This document shows positions 35,643 to 44,382 of a DNA stretch of 64,000 nt, piece after piece. A model generated the notes under the pieces. That model was given only the letters and a program-made list of their open reading frames with translations. It ran no database searches and had not been told where the DNA came from. The translations under genes and the position numbers were made by a program. Source of the stretch: Streptomyces roseolus (lineage in GTDB: Bacteria > Actinomycetota > Actinomycetes > Streptomycetales > Streptomycetaceae); assembly GCF_014649855.1 (NCBI RefSeq), contig NZ_BMTV01000007.1, forward strand, positions 1 to 64,000, given 5' to 3'. The stretch's first letter is position 1. Each line of letters starts with the position of its first letter.

Positions 35643-36806
35643 TCACGGTGCGGGGCGGCCGTGGACGGCCCGGTCGTAGAGGGTCATCAGCCGGTCGGCG
35701 CTGTGCGCGATGTCGTAGCGGCGGGCGGCGGCCGGGGCGGGCAGGCGTACGGGCCGGGGGCCGTGCGCGGCCCGCAGCTCGTGCAGGGCGCCGATCAGCT
35801 CGGGCACCGACTCGCCGATCCGCCGGGCGCCGGGCGCCGCGTCGGCCGGCAGGTCCTCGATCGCCGGGCACGCCACGTACAGCACGGGCAGCCCGGCGGC
35901 GAGCGCCTCGACGACGGCGAGTCCGAAGGCCTCGTCGGGCGAGGTGGAGACGAAGACGTCCATGGCGGCGAGGAGTTCGGGGAGCATCGGCCCGGCGGGG
36001 ACGTCCAGCGGCGGGTCCTCGCAGGCGCCGAAGAACAGCACCCGGCCGGCGGCGCCGCACTCGCGGGCCACCGTGCGCAGCTCCTCGCGGCGCTCGCCGT
36101 CGCCGACGAGGAGGAGCCGGGCCTCCGGCACCGCGGCCACGGCCCGGATCAGCCGGTCGAACCGCTTGCCGGGCGCGAGCCGGCCCACCCCGCCGACCAC
36201 GAAGGCGTCCTCGGGGATGCCGAGGACGCCCCGGGTGAGCCGGCGGGCGCGGGGCGCGAAGGCGAAGCGGTCGGTCTCGATGCCGTTCGGCACCACCTGG
36301 ATCCGGTCCGGCGCCACCCCCCAGTCGGCGAGCCGGCGGGCCACGCTCGCCGAGACCGCGACCGTGGAGGTGCCGAGCCGCTCCGACGCCAGATAGAGCG
36401 CGCGGGTGCCCGCCGACAGCGGACGGCCCTCGATCTGCTTCTCCCCGAGCGAGTGCTCGGTGGCGATGACCCGGCGGACGCCGCCGAGCCGGGCGGCGAG
36501 CCGGCCGTAGACGCAGGCCCGGTACAGATGGGTGTGGACGAGGTCGTAGCCGCCCCCGCGGATCAGCCGGGCGAGCCGGGGCAGGGCGCCCACGTCCCGG
36601 TTCCCGGTCATGCCGAGGTGGCTGACCGGGGTGCCGTCGGCCTCGATGCCGGCCGCGACCGGGCCGGGGTTGGTGAGCGTCACCACCCGGCCCTGGACGG
36701 GGAGGTGGCGCAGCAGCAGGCGGAGCTGCTGCTCGGCGCCGCCGATGCCGAGGCCGGTGATGACGTGCAGGACCTTCAGGGGCCCGCTCTTTCCGGGGCG
36801 GCTCAT
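35643..36806 (-). CDS. Glycosyltransferase, GT4 type (first of two)
   Basis: 387 residues in two Rossmann domains. The N-terminal part has VLHVITGLGIGGAEQQLRLL and the C-terminal part VGRLAPGKRFDRLIRA, then SPDEAFGLAVVEALAAGLPV with the E-x7-E sugar-nucleotide motif. HTHLYRACVYGRLAARLGG lies near residue 100. It adds a sugar to the lipid-linked repeat unit at the inner membrane face. The ATG overlaps the stop of the deacetylase gene (ATGA). Donor sugar is not readable. Confidence 0.92.
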   Translation of the reverse strand: MSRPGKSGPLKVLHVITGLGIGGAEQQLRLLLRHLPVQGRVVTLTNPGPVAAGIEADGTPVSHLGMTGNRDVGALPRLARLIRGGGYDLVHTHLYRACVYGRLAARLGGVRRVIATEHSLGEKQIEGRPLSAGTRALYLASERLGTSTVAVSASVARRLADWGVAPDRIQVVPNGIETDRFAFAPRARRLTRGVLGIPEDAFVVGGVGRLAPGKRFDRLIRAVAAVPEARLLLVGDGERREELRTVARECGAAGRVLFFGACEDPPLDVPAGPMLPELLAAMDVFVSTSPDEAFGLAVVEALAAGLPVLYVACPAIEDLPADAAPGARRIGESVPELIGALHELRAAHGPRPVRLPAPAAARRYDIAHSADRLMTLYDRAVHGRPAP

Positions 36807-37606
36807 CCCAGCACCGCCGCCGCCGGGCCGGTGCGGGCGGGGACCAGTTCGGCGGGATGGCGGCGGCGCAGCGGGTGCAGGGCCCGCTTCGCGGTGAGCC
36901 GCCACGGGGTGTCGTTCTCGCCGATGTGGACGCGGGGCAGGGCGTGGGTGCCGGTCAGGGGGCCGGGGTCGATGGCGCAGGCATAGCCGTACCCGGCCTT
37001 GCGCACGGCGCGGACCACGCGCGGGTCGACCGCCCCGTAGGGGTAGCAGAAGCCGTCCACCGGGCCGCCGGTGATCTCCTCCAGGAGGGCCCGGGAGCGG
37101 CGGGTCTCGTCGGCGAGGGTGGCGTCGTCGGCCTCCGTGAGGCGGCGGTGCGTCAGTCCGTGCGAGCCGATCTCCATGCCGGCGCCGGCGATCCGCTCGA
37201 TGCCCTCCTCGGTGAGCAGCGGCTTGCGCGGCCCCTCGGCGTCCCAGTCGTTGGTGCCGCCGAGCCGGCCCGGCAGGACGTAGACCGTGGCCGTGAAGCC
37301 GTGCCGGCGCAGCAGCGGCAGCGCCGAGTCGAGGAAGTCGGCGTAGCCGTCGTCGAAGGTGAGGCCGACGAGGCCCCCGGCGCGTCCGGCGGCGGTCGCG
37401 GCGAGCAGCTCCCGCACCGACACCCCGCGCAGGCCCCGGTCGCCGAGCCAGTGGAGCTGACGGGCGAACCGTACGGGGGAGACCGTCACCCGGTACGGAT
37501 CGTCAGCGGTGTCCGTGATCGAGTGGTACATCGCCACCCACAGGGGCGGCTTCGCCCACAGGGGCGGCTTCGGCAGCAGACGGCGCAGCGCGGTGGGGGC
37601 GGGCAT
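36803..37606 (-). CDS. Polysaccharide deacetylase (NodB homology)
   Basis: 267 residues. The NodB domain has LTFDDGYADFLDSA (metal Asp pair, about 82) and IGSHGLTHRRLTEAD (metal histidines, about 148), plus GFCYPYGAVDPRVVRAV. It removes N- or O-acetyl groups from carbohydrate. The N-terminus lacks an obvious signal peptide and contains a duplicated PPLW motif. This ATG lies inside the end of the MurJ-like gene, an overlap of 104 bases, but GAAGGA before it supports the start. Cytosolic or membrane-side action on lipid-linked units is thus possible. Confidence 0.86.
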   Translation of the reverse strand: MPAPTALRRLLPKPPLWAKPPLWVAMYHSITDTADDPYRVTVSPVRFARQLHWLGDRGLRGVSVRELLAATAAGRAGGLVGLTFDDGYADFLDSALPLLRRHGFTATVYVLPGRLGGTNDWDAEGPRKPLLTEEGIERIAGAGMEIGSHGLTHRRLTEADDATLADETRRSRALLEEITGGPVDGFCYPYGAVDPRVVRAVRKAGYGYACAIDPGPLTGTHALPRVHIGENDTPWRLTAKRALHPLRRRHPAELVPARTGPAAAVLG

Positions 37607-39572
37607 GGTCTGTCCTTCGGCGTCGGGTGGTGGCGTGGGGGAGGGGAGGGATCTCGGGCGCCTTGGCGGCGCAGGCGAGGAAGACGAGGAAGACGGCCGC
37701 GACGGCGAGGGCCGCGACGGCGAGGGAGACCAGCGGGGGGCCGACCGCCACCGAGCAGAGCCAGCCCGCGCCGGTCGCGCAGGCGCCCGCCGTCGCGAGC
37801 CGCAGCAGGCCGTCGCCGAGCCGGTCGGCCCGGACCGGGACGGTCTGCCGGTGGGCCCCGCACAGCAGCAGGACGGCGGTGAGCGTGATGCCGAGGGCGT
37901 TGGCCGCGGCGATGCCGACGGCGCCCCAGGCGGCGGCGCCGGGCACTCCGGCGGCGGCGGTGGCGGCGAGCCCGGCGGCCATCGCGGCGGCCGGGTACCA
38001 GAGGGGGCGGGCGGCGGAGAAGTAGCAGCGGACGAGGGCGCCGACCATGGTCTGGCCGAGCAGCCCGAGGGCGTAGACCCGCATGACGGCGGCGGTGGCG
38101 ACCGTGTCCGAGCGGTCGAACTCCCCCCTCTGGAAGAGTAGTTCGACGATCTTGGGGGCGGCGGCGATCACCACGGAGGCACCCGCGAGGACCACCACGG
38201 CCGCGAGCAGCAGATCCCGCTCGACCCGCCGCCGCGCCCCCTCCGGATCGCCCGCGGCCAGCGCCCGCGCGACCACCGGGAAGCTGACCGTGCACAGCAT
38301 CAGCGACAGGATCATCGGCATCTGGGCGATCTTCTGCGCGTAGTTCAGGTGCGAGATCGCGCCCGACGGGAGCGGCGCGGCGAGGAACCGCTCGATCAGG
38401 GTCTGCGACTGCCGGATCAGCGAGAAGGCGACCACCGGCGCGACCAGCCCGAGGACCACGAGCCGCCCGTCCCCGGCGAAGCCCGGCGCGGACGACTCCG
38501 GCTCCCGCGCCGGCACCGGCCGCGCCCGCAGCTCCCGCACGAGCGCCGGCACCTGCACCAGCACCATGAGCACCCCGCCGACCGCGACCCCGGCGGCGGC
38601 CGACCGCACCCCCCACGGATCGCGCAGGAGCACCATCGTGCCGATGATGCCGACGTTGTACGCCACGTAGATCGCGGCCGGCGACAGGAAGACGTGGTGC
38701 GCCCGCAGCGCCGCCGAGCAGTAGCCGACCAGCGCGAAGGTGAGCACACAGGTCGCGGTGAGCCGGGTGCAGTCCACCGCGAGGCCGGGGTCGGAGAGGC
38801 CGGGCGCGAGCAGCCGGACGACCGCCGGCGCGGCCGCGACCAGGACGGCGGCGACGGCGGCGACGGAGAGGGTGAGCCGCGGCAGCGTCCCCCGCACCAG
38901 CTCCCGTACGGGATCCCCGCCGAGCGACCCCGGACGGCGGGCGAGGGCACGGGAGAAGGCCGGTACGAGGATCAGCGCCATCGCGTCCTCGATGAGCAGC
39001 GTCGACGCGAACTCCGGCACCGTCCACGCCACCAGGAAGGCGTCCGTCTCCGCGCCCGCGCCGAAGTATCCGGCGAGGATCTGGTCCCGTACGAGCCCGA
39101 GCACCGCCCCGAGGGCCGTCAGCACCGCCGTCACGGCCGCCGCCTTCGCGAGGAAGCCCCGCCCCTGTCCGCCCCCCGCCGCCCGCGCCTTGGCCCGCGC
39201 GTGCGCCCGCCGCCCCTTCGGCGTGACGGGCGCGGGGGCGTGGGCGGAGGAGGGGTCGGGCGGCGGGGCGGTGGCCGTGGCGGCCGGCGCGGGTGCCCAC
39301 ACGTCGGAGGCCGGGGTGTGTCCCACCGGGCGGCGCACCGGGATCCGCCGCGCCCCGCTCGGTCCGGCCGGCGGCGCCCCGGCACCGCCCCCCGGCAGCA
39401 CGGCGGCCCCCGGGGCGCACGGGGAGTCCGTGGCGTCCGGGGGCTGGGGGGACCAGGGGTCGGTCAGGGGTTCGCCGCGCGGCGGACACGGCGGGGCGGC
39501 GGGGCCGCCGGAGCCCGGAGGCGCGACGTGCGCGTCCGTGGGATCCGGCGGACCGGCCCACGGGTCACGCAC
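37503..39572 (-). CDS. MurJ/MviN-like lipid-linked oligosaccharide flippase
   Basis: 689 residues. A proline/alanine-rich cytoplasmic N-terminus of about 130 residues precedes a membrane domain of about 14 helices. Family blocks include LGLVRDQILAGYFGAGAETD, then ALRAHHVFLSPAAIYVAYN and LFQRGEFDRSDTVATAAV. In this operon it is the likely Wzx that flips undecaprenyl-linked repeat units. The last 35 residues are basic and read out of frame through the deacetylase start, giving the 104-base overlap. It overlaps the Wzy-like gene by eight bases at its own start. Confidence 0.88.
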   Translation of the reverse strand: MRDPWAGPPDPTDAHVAPPGSGGPAAPPCPPRGEPLTDPWSPQPPDATDSPCAPGAAVLPGGGAGAPPAGPSGARRIPVRRPVGHTPASDVWAPAPAATATAPPPDPSSAHAPAPVTPKGRRAHARAKARAAGGGQGRGFLAKAAAVTAVLTALGAVLGLVRDQILAGYFGAGAETDAFLVAWTVPEFASTLLIEDAMALILVPAFSRALARRPGSLGGDPVRELVRGTLPRLTLSVAAVAAVLVAAAPAVVRLLAPGLSDPGLAVDCTRLTATCVLTFALVGYCSAALRAHHVFLSPAAIYVAYNVGIIGTMVLLRDPWGVRSAAAGVAVGGVLMVLVQVPALVRELRARPVPAREPESSAPGFAGDGRLVVLGLVAPVVAFSLIRQSQTLIERFLAAPLPSGAISHLNYAQKIAQMPMILSLMLCTVSFPVVARALAAGDPEGARRRVERDLLLAAVVVLAGASVVIAAAPKIVELLFQRGEFDRSDTVATAAVMRVYALGLLGQTMVGALVRCYFSAARPLWYPAAAMAAGLAATAAAGVPGAAAWGAVGIAAANALGITLTAVLLLCGAHRQTVPVRADRLGDGLLRLATAGACATGAGWLCSVAVGPPLVSLAVAALAVAAVFLVFLACAAKAPEIPPLPHATTRRRRTDHARPHRAAPSAAEAAPVGEAAPVGGDVPLDHGHR
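37537..37572. repeat. 18-base tandem duplication inside two overlapping genes
   Basis: CCCACAGGGGCGGCTTCG occurs twice in direct succession. On the leftward strand it duplicates PPLWAK-type residues in the deacetylase and AAPVGE in the MurJ-like tail, keeping both frames because 18 is a multiple of three. Confidence 0.9.
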
Positions 39573-40902
39573 CGCGCACCTCCGGCGGGCCCTCCGGCCC
39601 GGGTGCGAGGGCCCACCAGGCCGCGAGCCCGAAGACCACCGACATCAGCACCGTCGACGGGCCGCCGATGTCCGCGTAGAAGAAGTCGATCAGCTGCCAG
39701 GCCAGCAGCCCGCCCGCCACCAGGGCGCACTCCGCCCCCGTCCGGCGCCGCCGCAGCGCGCCCACGAGCAGCGCCAGCCAGCTCCCGGCGAGCGCGAGCA
39801 GCCCGATGAGCCCCTGCTCGCCGAGGACCAGCAGGTACATGTTGTGCGGGGAGAGCAGCGGCTGCTTCCGGTACCCCGCGCCCGCGCCCGCCGTGTCGCT
39901 GCCCGCGGAGAGCGCCACCGAGGCGTGCGAGTCCCGGTAGTGGGGGAAGCCCTTCAGGCCGACGCCGGTCAGCGGCTCGGAGCGCCACATCCGCCCGGCC
40001 GCCGCCCACATCGTGTACCGGTCCGTCACCGACTGGTCCGGCGCCGCCGTCACCCGCGTGATGCTGGTGACCCGCTCCTTCACCATCTCCGAGCCGATCC
40101 CGAGGCCGCCGACGAGGACCACCGCGAGCGCGCCCACCGCCAGCGTCACCCGTGCCGCCCGCCGCACCCCGCCGAGCAGCAGCTGGATCCCGCAGGCCAG
40201 CACGGTCGCGATCCACGCGCCCCGGCTGAAGGAGAGCAGCAGCGGCACCACCAGCAGCGCGGCGCAGACCAGCGCGGCGGTCCGCGTCCGCCCGGCCGGC
40301 GAACCGAGCGCGATCCCCGTGACGATCACCAGGCCGTACGCGACCACCGTCGCCATGCCCATCACGTCGGTCGCGCCGAAGGTGCCGACCGCCCGGATGT
40401 CCTCGCCCTGGTACGAGGCGCCCGTCCCCGTCAGGAACTGCCCGACGCCCACCGCGCCCTGGACCAGCGCCAGCGCCACCACGCCCCACGCGACCACCGC
40501 GAAGTCCCGCCGGTCCCGGATCGTCAGCAGCACCGCCGCCGGGACGAGCACGAAGACCTGCACGTAGCGGGCGACGCCCGGCAGGCTCGACGCCGGGTCG
40601 TTCGAGGTGACCGCCGCCAGGCAGATCCCGAACACCGGCAGCCCGAGCACCACCGCCGCCGTCCGGGTCAGCGGCCGCGCGCCGCCGCGCAGGAGCCGTA
40701 CGAGACAGATCAGGACGAGCAGTCCCGAGGCCGCGTCGGCGACCGTGCCGGTGCCGCCGGTCCCGCCCTGCGCCCCGCCGCCCGGCACCAGGAGCAGCGC
40801 GATCACCGCCAGGACCGGGGAGAGCGCCCCGGCCCTGCGGACCCAGTCCCTCGGCTCGGGAACCCTCGCCGGGGCCGGCACCGTCGTCACGGCCGTCGCC
40901 AT
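39565..40902 (-). CDS. O-antigen ligase/Wzy-like polymerase
   Basis: 445 residues with about 11 hydrophobic segments. A long extracytoplasmic loop near residues 270-370 contains LTGVGLKGFPHYRDSHASVA and the ligase-family signature LSPHNMYLLVLGEQGLIGLL. This is the O-antigen ligase/polymerase family, which joins flipped repeat units or transfers the chain. GAWIATVLACG and SFSR precede the loop as in WaaL/Wzy proteins. The start is two bases after the glycosylphosphotransferase stop on the same strand. Longer frames through that gene are false. Confidence 0.9.
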   Translation of the reverse strand: MATAVTTVPAPARVPEPRDWVRRAGALSPVLAVIALLLVPGGGAQGGTGGTGTVADAASGLLVLICLVRLLRGGARPLTRTAAVVLGLPVFGICLAAVTSNDPASSLPGVARYVQVFVLVPAAVLLTIRDRRDFAVVAWGVVALALVQGAVGVGQFLTGTGASYQGEDIRAVGTFGATDVMGMATVVAYGLVIVTGIALGSPAGRTRTAALVCAALLVVPLLLSFSRGAWIATVLACGIQLLLGGVRRAARVTLAVGALAVVLVGGLGIGSEMVKERVTSITRVTAAPDQSVTDRYTMWAAAGRMWRSEPLTGVGLKGFPHYRDSHASVALSAGSDTAGAGAGYRKQPLLSPHNMYLLVLGEQGLIGLLALAGSWLALLVGALRRRRTGAECALVAGGLLAWQLIDFFYADIGGPSTVLMSVVFGLAAWWALAPGPEGPPEVRGA

Positions 40903-40904
40903 CC

Positions 40905-42359
40905 TCAGCTCCCCGTCGGCCGGACGAGCCCGGCCGCCGTGCGGACGAGGATGCAGACGTCCTGCCAGAGCGACCAGTGGTCGATGTAGTGGTTGTCGAA
41001 GCGGCAGCGGTCCTCGATCGAGGTGTCGCCGCGCAGCCCGTGGACCTGCGCCAGACCGGTCAGCCCGACCGGCATCCGGTGGCGGGCCGCGTACCCCGCG
41101 TGGATCTTGCTGAACTGGGCGACGAAGTAAGGGCGCTCGGGCCGGGGCCCGACCAGGCTCATGTCGCCGCGCAGCACGTTCCACAGCTGCGGCAGCTCGT
41201 CGAGCGACGACTTCCGCAGGAAGCCGCCGGCCGCGCTCATCCGCCGGTCCCCGGCCACGTTCCACCGGGTCGCCGACTCCGTCTCGTCCGAGGGCCGCAG
41301 CGTCCGGAACTTCAGCAGCGTGAAGTGCCGCCCGTGCTGGCCCACCCGCTCCTGCCGGAACAGCACCCCCGGCCCGTCCGACAGCCGCACCGCGAGCGCG
41401 CACGCCGCGAGGACCGGCAGGGCCAGCGCCAGCGCCGGACCGGCGAGCGCGATGTCCAAAGCCCGCTTGGCCACCGCCCCGCGCCGCTCGGTCGCCGGGA
41501 CCAGACGACGCCGCGCGTACCCCCACACGTGTTCGCCCATCGGACCCTCGTGCCACTCCCCGCCGACCCGCCAGGTCGTACAGCCGTAGTGCTGGAAGAG
41601 CGTCACCAGCTCCGGCTCGTGGGACAGGAACACCGCCTCGCGGACCGTGTTCTGGATGACCGCCCGGCGGATCTCCTCCGCCGTCGTCAGGAGCGGAAGC
41701 CCCGGCTCGACCGGCCGCTGCTCGCCGACCGTCGCCTCCGGCAGCCCCACGATCCCGACCGGCCGCATCCCGTACTCGGGGTGCTGCGCCGCCGCCGCCG
41801 CGAACCGGCGGGCCGCCGCCGGCGGACCCACCACGAGCGCCGACCGCGGCCGCTCCCGGGCGATCCGCCGCCCGCGCGCCAGCAGCACCGCCCGCAGCAC
41901 GGCCGCCACCCCGACGTGCGCGGCGTACGCCCCGCACAGCCGCAGCGGCCCGATCGCGAGCAGCGGCGACCAGGCCGCCGCGCCCGCCGCCGCCACGCAC
42001 CACACCACCCCGGCCCGCGAGGCGAGCGCCGGCAGCTCGTCGAGCAGACGCGCGTGCATCGGCGGCCGGTAGAGCCCACCGCGCCCGTCGAGCAGGAGCA
42101 GCAGCGCCACGACCGGCAGCAGCAGCCGCGGGTCCTGGTGCGCCGGGCCGAGCAGCGCGGCCCCGGCCAGCACCGCCAGACAGTCGACGACCCGCAGCGC
42201 CGACGCCCCGGGGCCCGGCCGCACGGCCGCCCGGCGGCGCGCCGGCGCGAGCCGGCCCGAGAGTCGCCGGCGGGGAACGAACGAGGCCGGCCCGAAGGCC
42301 GGACCCGCGACCGGCCACGGGCCGGGTGAGGAAGGAACGCTGGTACTTTCCGTGGTCAC
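40905..42359 (-). CDS. Undecaprenyl-phosphate sugar phosphotransferase (initiating enzyme)
   Basis: 484 residues from GTG. N-terminal helices and a CoA-binding-like region (about 145-260) are followed by a C-terminal bacterial sugar transferase domain. That domain shows KRALDIALAGPALALALPVL, FRQERVGQHGRHFTLLKFRT and SSLDELPQLWNVLRGDMSLV, ending in GPRPERPYF. It transfers hexose-1-phosphate to undecaprenyl phosphate, the committed step of repeat-unit synthesis. GTGA overlap with the preceding glycosyltransferase gene shows coupling. Confidence 0.95.
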   Translation of the reverse strand: MTTESTSVPSSPGPWPVAGPAFGPASFVPRRRLSGRLAPARRRAAVRPGPGASALRVVDCLAVLAGAALLGPAHQDPRLLLPVVALLLLLDGRGGLYRPPMHARLLDELPALASRAGVVWCVAAAGAAAWSPLLAIGPLRLCGAYAAHVGVAAVLRAVLLARGRRIARERPRSALVVGPPAAARRFAAAAAQHPEYGMRPVGIVGLPEATVGEQRPVEPGLPLLTTAEEIRRAVIQNTVREAVFLSHEPELVTLFQHYGCTTWRVGGEWHEGPMGEHVWGYARRRLVPATERRGAVAKRALDIALAGPALALALPVLAACALAVRLSDGPGVLFRQERVGQHGRHFTLLKFRTLRPSDETESATRWNVAGDRRMSAAGGFLRKSSLDELPQLWNVLRGDMSLVGPRPERPYFVAQFSKIHAGYAARHRMPVGLTGLAQVHGLRGDTSIEDRCRFDNHYIDHWSLWQDVCILVRTAAGLVRPTGS

Positions 42360-43492
42360 TGCGCAATCGGCTCTCTGTGCTCCGTGCCCCGCACTCCGGC
42401 CAGCTCGCGGTAGATCTCCGCGACGGCCGCGCCGGTGCGCCGCACATCGAAACTGCTGAGGACGTGCTCGTGGGCCTCGCGGCCCAGGTGGTGCCGCAGC
42501 TCCGGCCGGCCCAGGAGACGGCCGAGAGCGGTGGCGAGGGCGGCCGGGTCCTCCGACGGGACCAGGCACAGGGCTTCGTGGCCGGGCGGCAGGCTCTCGC
42601 GGGCCCCGTCGACCTCGGTGACGACGACCGGCCGGCCCGCCGCCATCGCCTCCAGGGGCGCCAGTGCCATGCCCTCCCAGCGGGACGGCAACACGACGAC
42701 GTCCGCCTCCCGGTACCAGGGCGCGGTGTCGCCGACCGCGCCGGCGAACCGCACCGAGGGACCGGCGGCGGCCCGCAGCCGCTCCCCGTCCGGACCGTCG
42801 CCGACGAGCACGAGCCGCGCGGCCGGCACCTCGGCGAGGACCGCGGGCCAGGCGGCGAGCAGCACGTCCTGGCCCTTCTGCCGGCACAGCCGGCCCACGC
42901 ACACCACGGTCGGCGCCGGGTTCCCGGCGGGGCCGTCGGTCGCGAACCGCGCCACGTCCACGCCGTTGTGCACCACCGACCAGGCCGCCGCCACCCCGGC
43001 CTCCTCGCCGGTACGCCGCTCGGCCTCGCTCACGCACAGGATCCGGTCGGTCCAGCGGGCGCCGAAACGCTCCCAGCGGCGCGCCAGTTCGGCGGTGGTG
43101 CCGGTCACGGCCTCGAAGGACCAGGCGTGCGGCTGGTACACGGTCGGGACCCGGCCGCGCACCGCGAGCCGGGCGCAGAGCCCGGCCTTCGCCGAGTGCG
43201 CGTGGACGAGCCCGGGCCGCACGGCCCGGACCACCCGGGCCAACCCGCGGGTCTCCCGCAGCAGCGCGGGGCCGGGGTCGCGCCCGGCCCGCCAGTCGTG
43301 GACCTCGGCGCCCTCGGCGCGCAGATCCGCGGCGAGCGCGGTGCCGGGCGGGCAGGCGGTGACGGGCCGCAGCCCGGCGGCGCGCTGGGCGCGCACCAGG
43401 TCGACGACGACCCTGGCCACCCCGCCGTCACCGGGCTGGACCGCGTGCAGGACGGTGACGGACCCGGGGTCCGCCTCGATCGGGGCCCGCAC
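42356..43492 (-). CDS. Glycosyltransferase, GT4 type (second)
   Basis: 378 residues. N-terminal VLHAVQPGDGGVARVVVDLV and HAHSAKAGLCARLAVRGRVP; C-terminal VCVGRLCRQKGQDVLLAAW, then WEGMALAPLEAMAAGRPVVV with the E-x7-E motif. It should extend the lipid-linked sugar made by the next gene product. The GTG at 43492 leaves a one-base gap after the preceding stop; an ATG at 43573 would instead overlap that gene by 80 bases and is less likely. Donor and linkage unknown. Confidence 0.92.
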   Translation of the reverse strand: MRAPIEADPGSVTVLHAVQPGDGGVARVVVDLVRAQRAAGLRPVTACPPGTALAADLRAEGAEVHDWRAGRDPGPALLRETRGLARVVRAVRPGLVHAHSAKAGLCARLAVRGRVPTVYQPHAWSFEAVTGTTAELARRWERFGARWTDRILCVSEAERRTGEEAGVAAAWSVVHNGVDVARFATDGPAGNPAPTVVCVGRLCRQKGQDVLLAAWPAVLAEVPAARLVLVGDGPDGERLRAAAGPSVRFAGAVGDTAPWYREADVVVLPSRWEGMALAPLEAMAAGRPVVVTEVDGARESLPPGHEALCLVPSEDPAALATALGRLLGRPELRHHLGREAHEHVLSSFDVRRTGAAVAEIYRELAGVRGTEHREPIAQ

Positions 43493-43493
43493 G

Positions 43494-44003
43494 TCAGCGC
43501 CGTACGTCCGCCCGCGGGAAGAGCGCGCCGGGCCAGACGGTGTCCTCGCGGCTGCCGAGCCGGACGTGGACACGGTCGGCCCCGTTGCGCGGCGCCCCCC
43601 GCAGATCGAAGACGTCGGAGTCGTACCCCGGGGTGTTCCCGACGGCGGGGAAGCGTGCCGTACCGGCCTTGCCGAATTCGGTGCTCCCGGAGTTCGGCCA
43701 GTCGTCCGCGGAATGGGTGGAATCGTTGATCGACGCGGACTCCTGACGGCGCGTCCGCGCCGCCGGGTAATCCCCGGCAGTTTCCCGGTCGCCGGGCTCC
43801 GCGATCAGCACCCGCCCGTTGTCCTTCGGCGACTTCTGCTCGCCCACCCGCGGGTCGGCGCCCCGGTGCAGCCGGGCCCGGGCGGCCTCCCCGGGTGCGG
43901 GCGGCGCGGCGGCGGAGGCGAGTGGCGACGCGGCGGACAGAACCGCGCACGGCGGGGCGCACCACACGCCGCGACGCACAGCAAGAACCGCTGAATTCCG
44001 CAT
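43494..44003 (-). CDS. Secreted protein, first gene of the exopolysaccharide operon
   Basis: 169 residues. A signal peptide with two cysteines (GVWCAPPC) ends near ASAAA (about 32). The mature part is hydrophilic and ends GYDSDVFDLRGAPRNGADRV and HVRLGSREDTVWPGALFPRA. That C-terminal pattern recalls the end of DUF3344-type secreted proteins, which are normally much longer, so this may be a shortened derivative. GGAGA lies six bases before the ATG. A 16-base palindrome about 110 bases upstream may control the operon. No function is known. Confidence 0.7.
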   Translation of the reverse strand: MRNSAVLAVRRGVWCAPPCAVLSAASPLASAAAPPAPGEAARARLHRGADPRVGEQKSPKDNGRVLIAEPGDRETAGDYPAARTRRQESASINDSTHSADDWPNSGSTEFGKAGTARFPAVGNTPGYDSDVFDLRGAPRNGADRVHVRLGSREDTVWPGALFPRADVRR

Positions 44004-44110
44004 ACAGGTTCTCCGCTTTGATGAGAGAAGGAAGGGAAGACCCGTGAAGACCGGGGGAGGGGGAGGTGTCGTCCGCACAAAATGGGTGAACGCGCGGCGG
44101 GCCCGGAAGC

Positions 44111-44126
44111 AACGTTCGGGAACGTT
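44111..44126. promoter_or_regulatory. Sixteen-base palindrome between the EPS operon and chaplin 2
   Basis: AACGTTC and GAACGTT flank a two-base centre. The site lies between the leftward polysaccharide operon and the rightward chaplin gene, about 110 bases from the first and 270 from the second. It is followed on one side by TATAA-like sequence. It looks like a dimeric regulator operator; the protein is unknown. Confidence 0.55.
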
Positions 44127-44180
44127 ATAACCCCGGTGCGGGGCGATAGTAAGCATTAGCTGCCCGGAAACGCTAACTCC

Positions 44181-44318
44181 CGTATCCGTGCGGCAGGTTC
44201 CTCGTTGAGCGTGTTGCGCCTTTCTCCGGCCCGTCGCTCGAATGGCCCTCCTGCAAGCCAAAGATCGGTTGAACGTCACCCGTTCGGGAGAGCAACCGAA
44301 GAAAAACCGGCGCGTTGT
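44181..44318 (+). promoter_or_regulatory. Two sigma-BldN-like promoter candidates for chaplin 2
   Basis: Site A at 44181-44208 reads CGTATC, 16 bases, CGTTGA, one mismatch from CGTAAC/CGTTGA, but would give a leader of about 170 bases. Site B at 44291-44318 reads AGCAAC, 16 bases, CGTTGT, weaker but at the distance (65 bases) seen for the other surface genes. Either or both may be used. Confidence 0.5.
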
Positions 44319-44382
44319 TGAGGGAGCCGGGCCGAACAGTCCGCGCAGTCCGAGTTGGAAATCGATCGAGGAGAACTTCTCC

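Noticed and set aside
42356..43573. ATG at 43573 as start of the second GT4 glycosyltransferase
   Set aside because: It would overlap the preceding secreted-protein gene by 80 bases and add 27 residues with no family similarity; GTG at 43492 fits the operon spacing.
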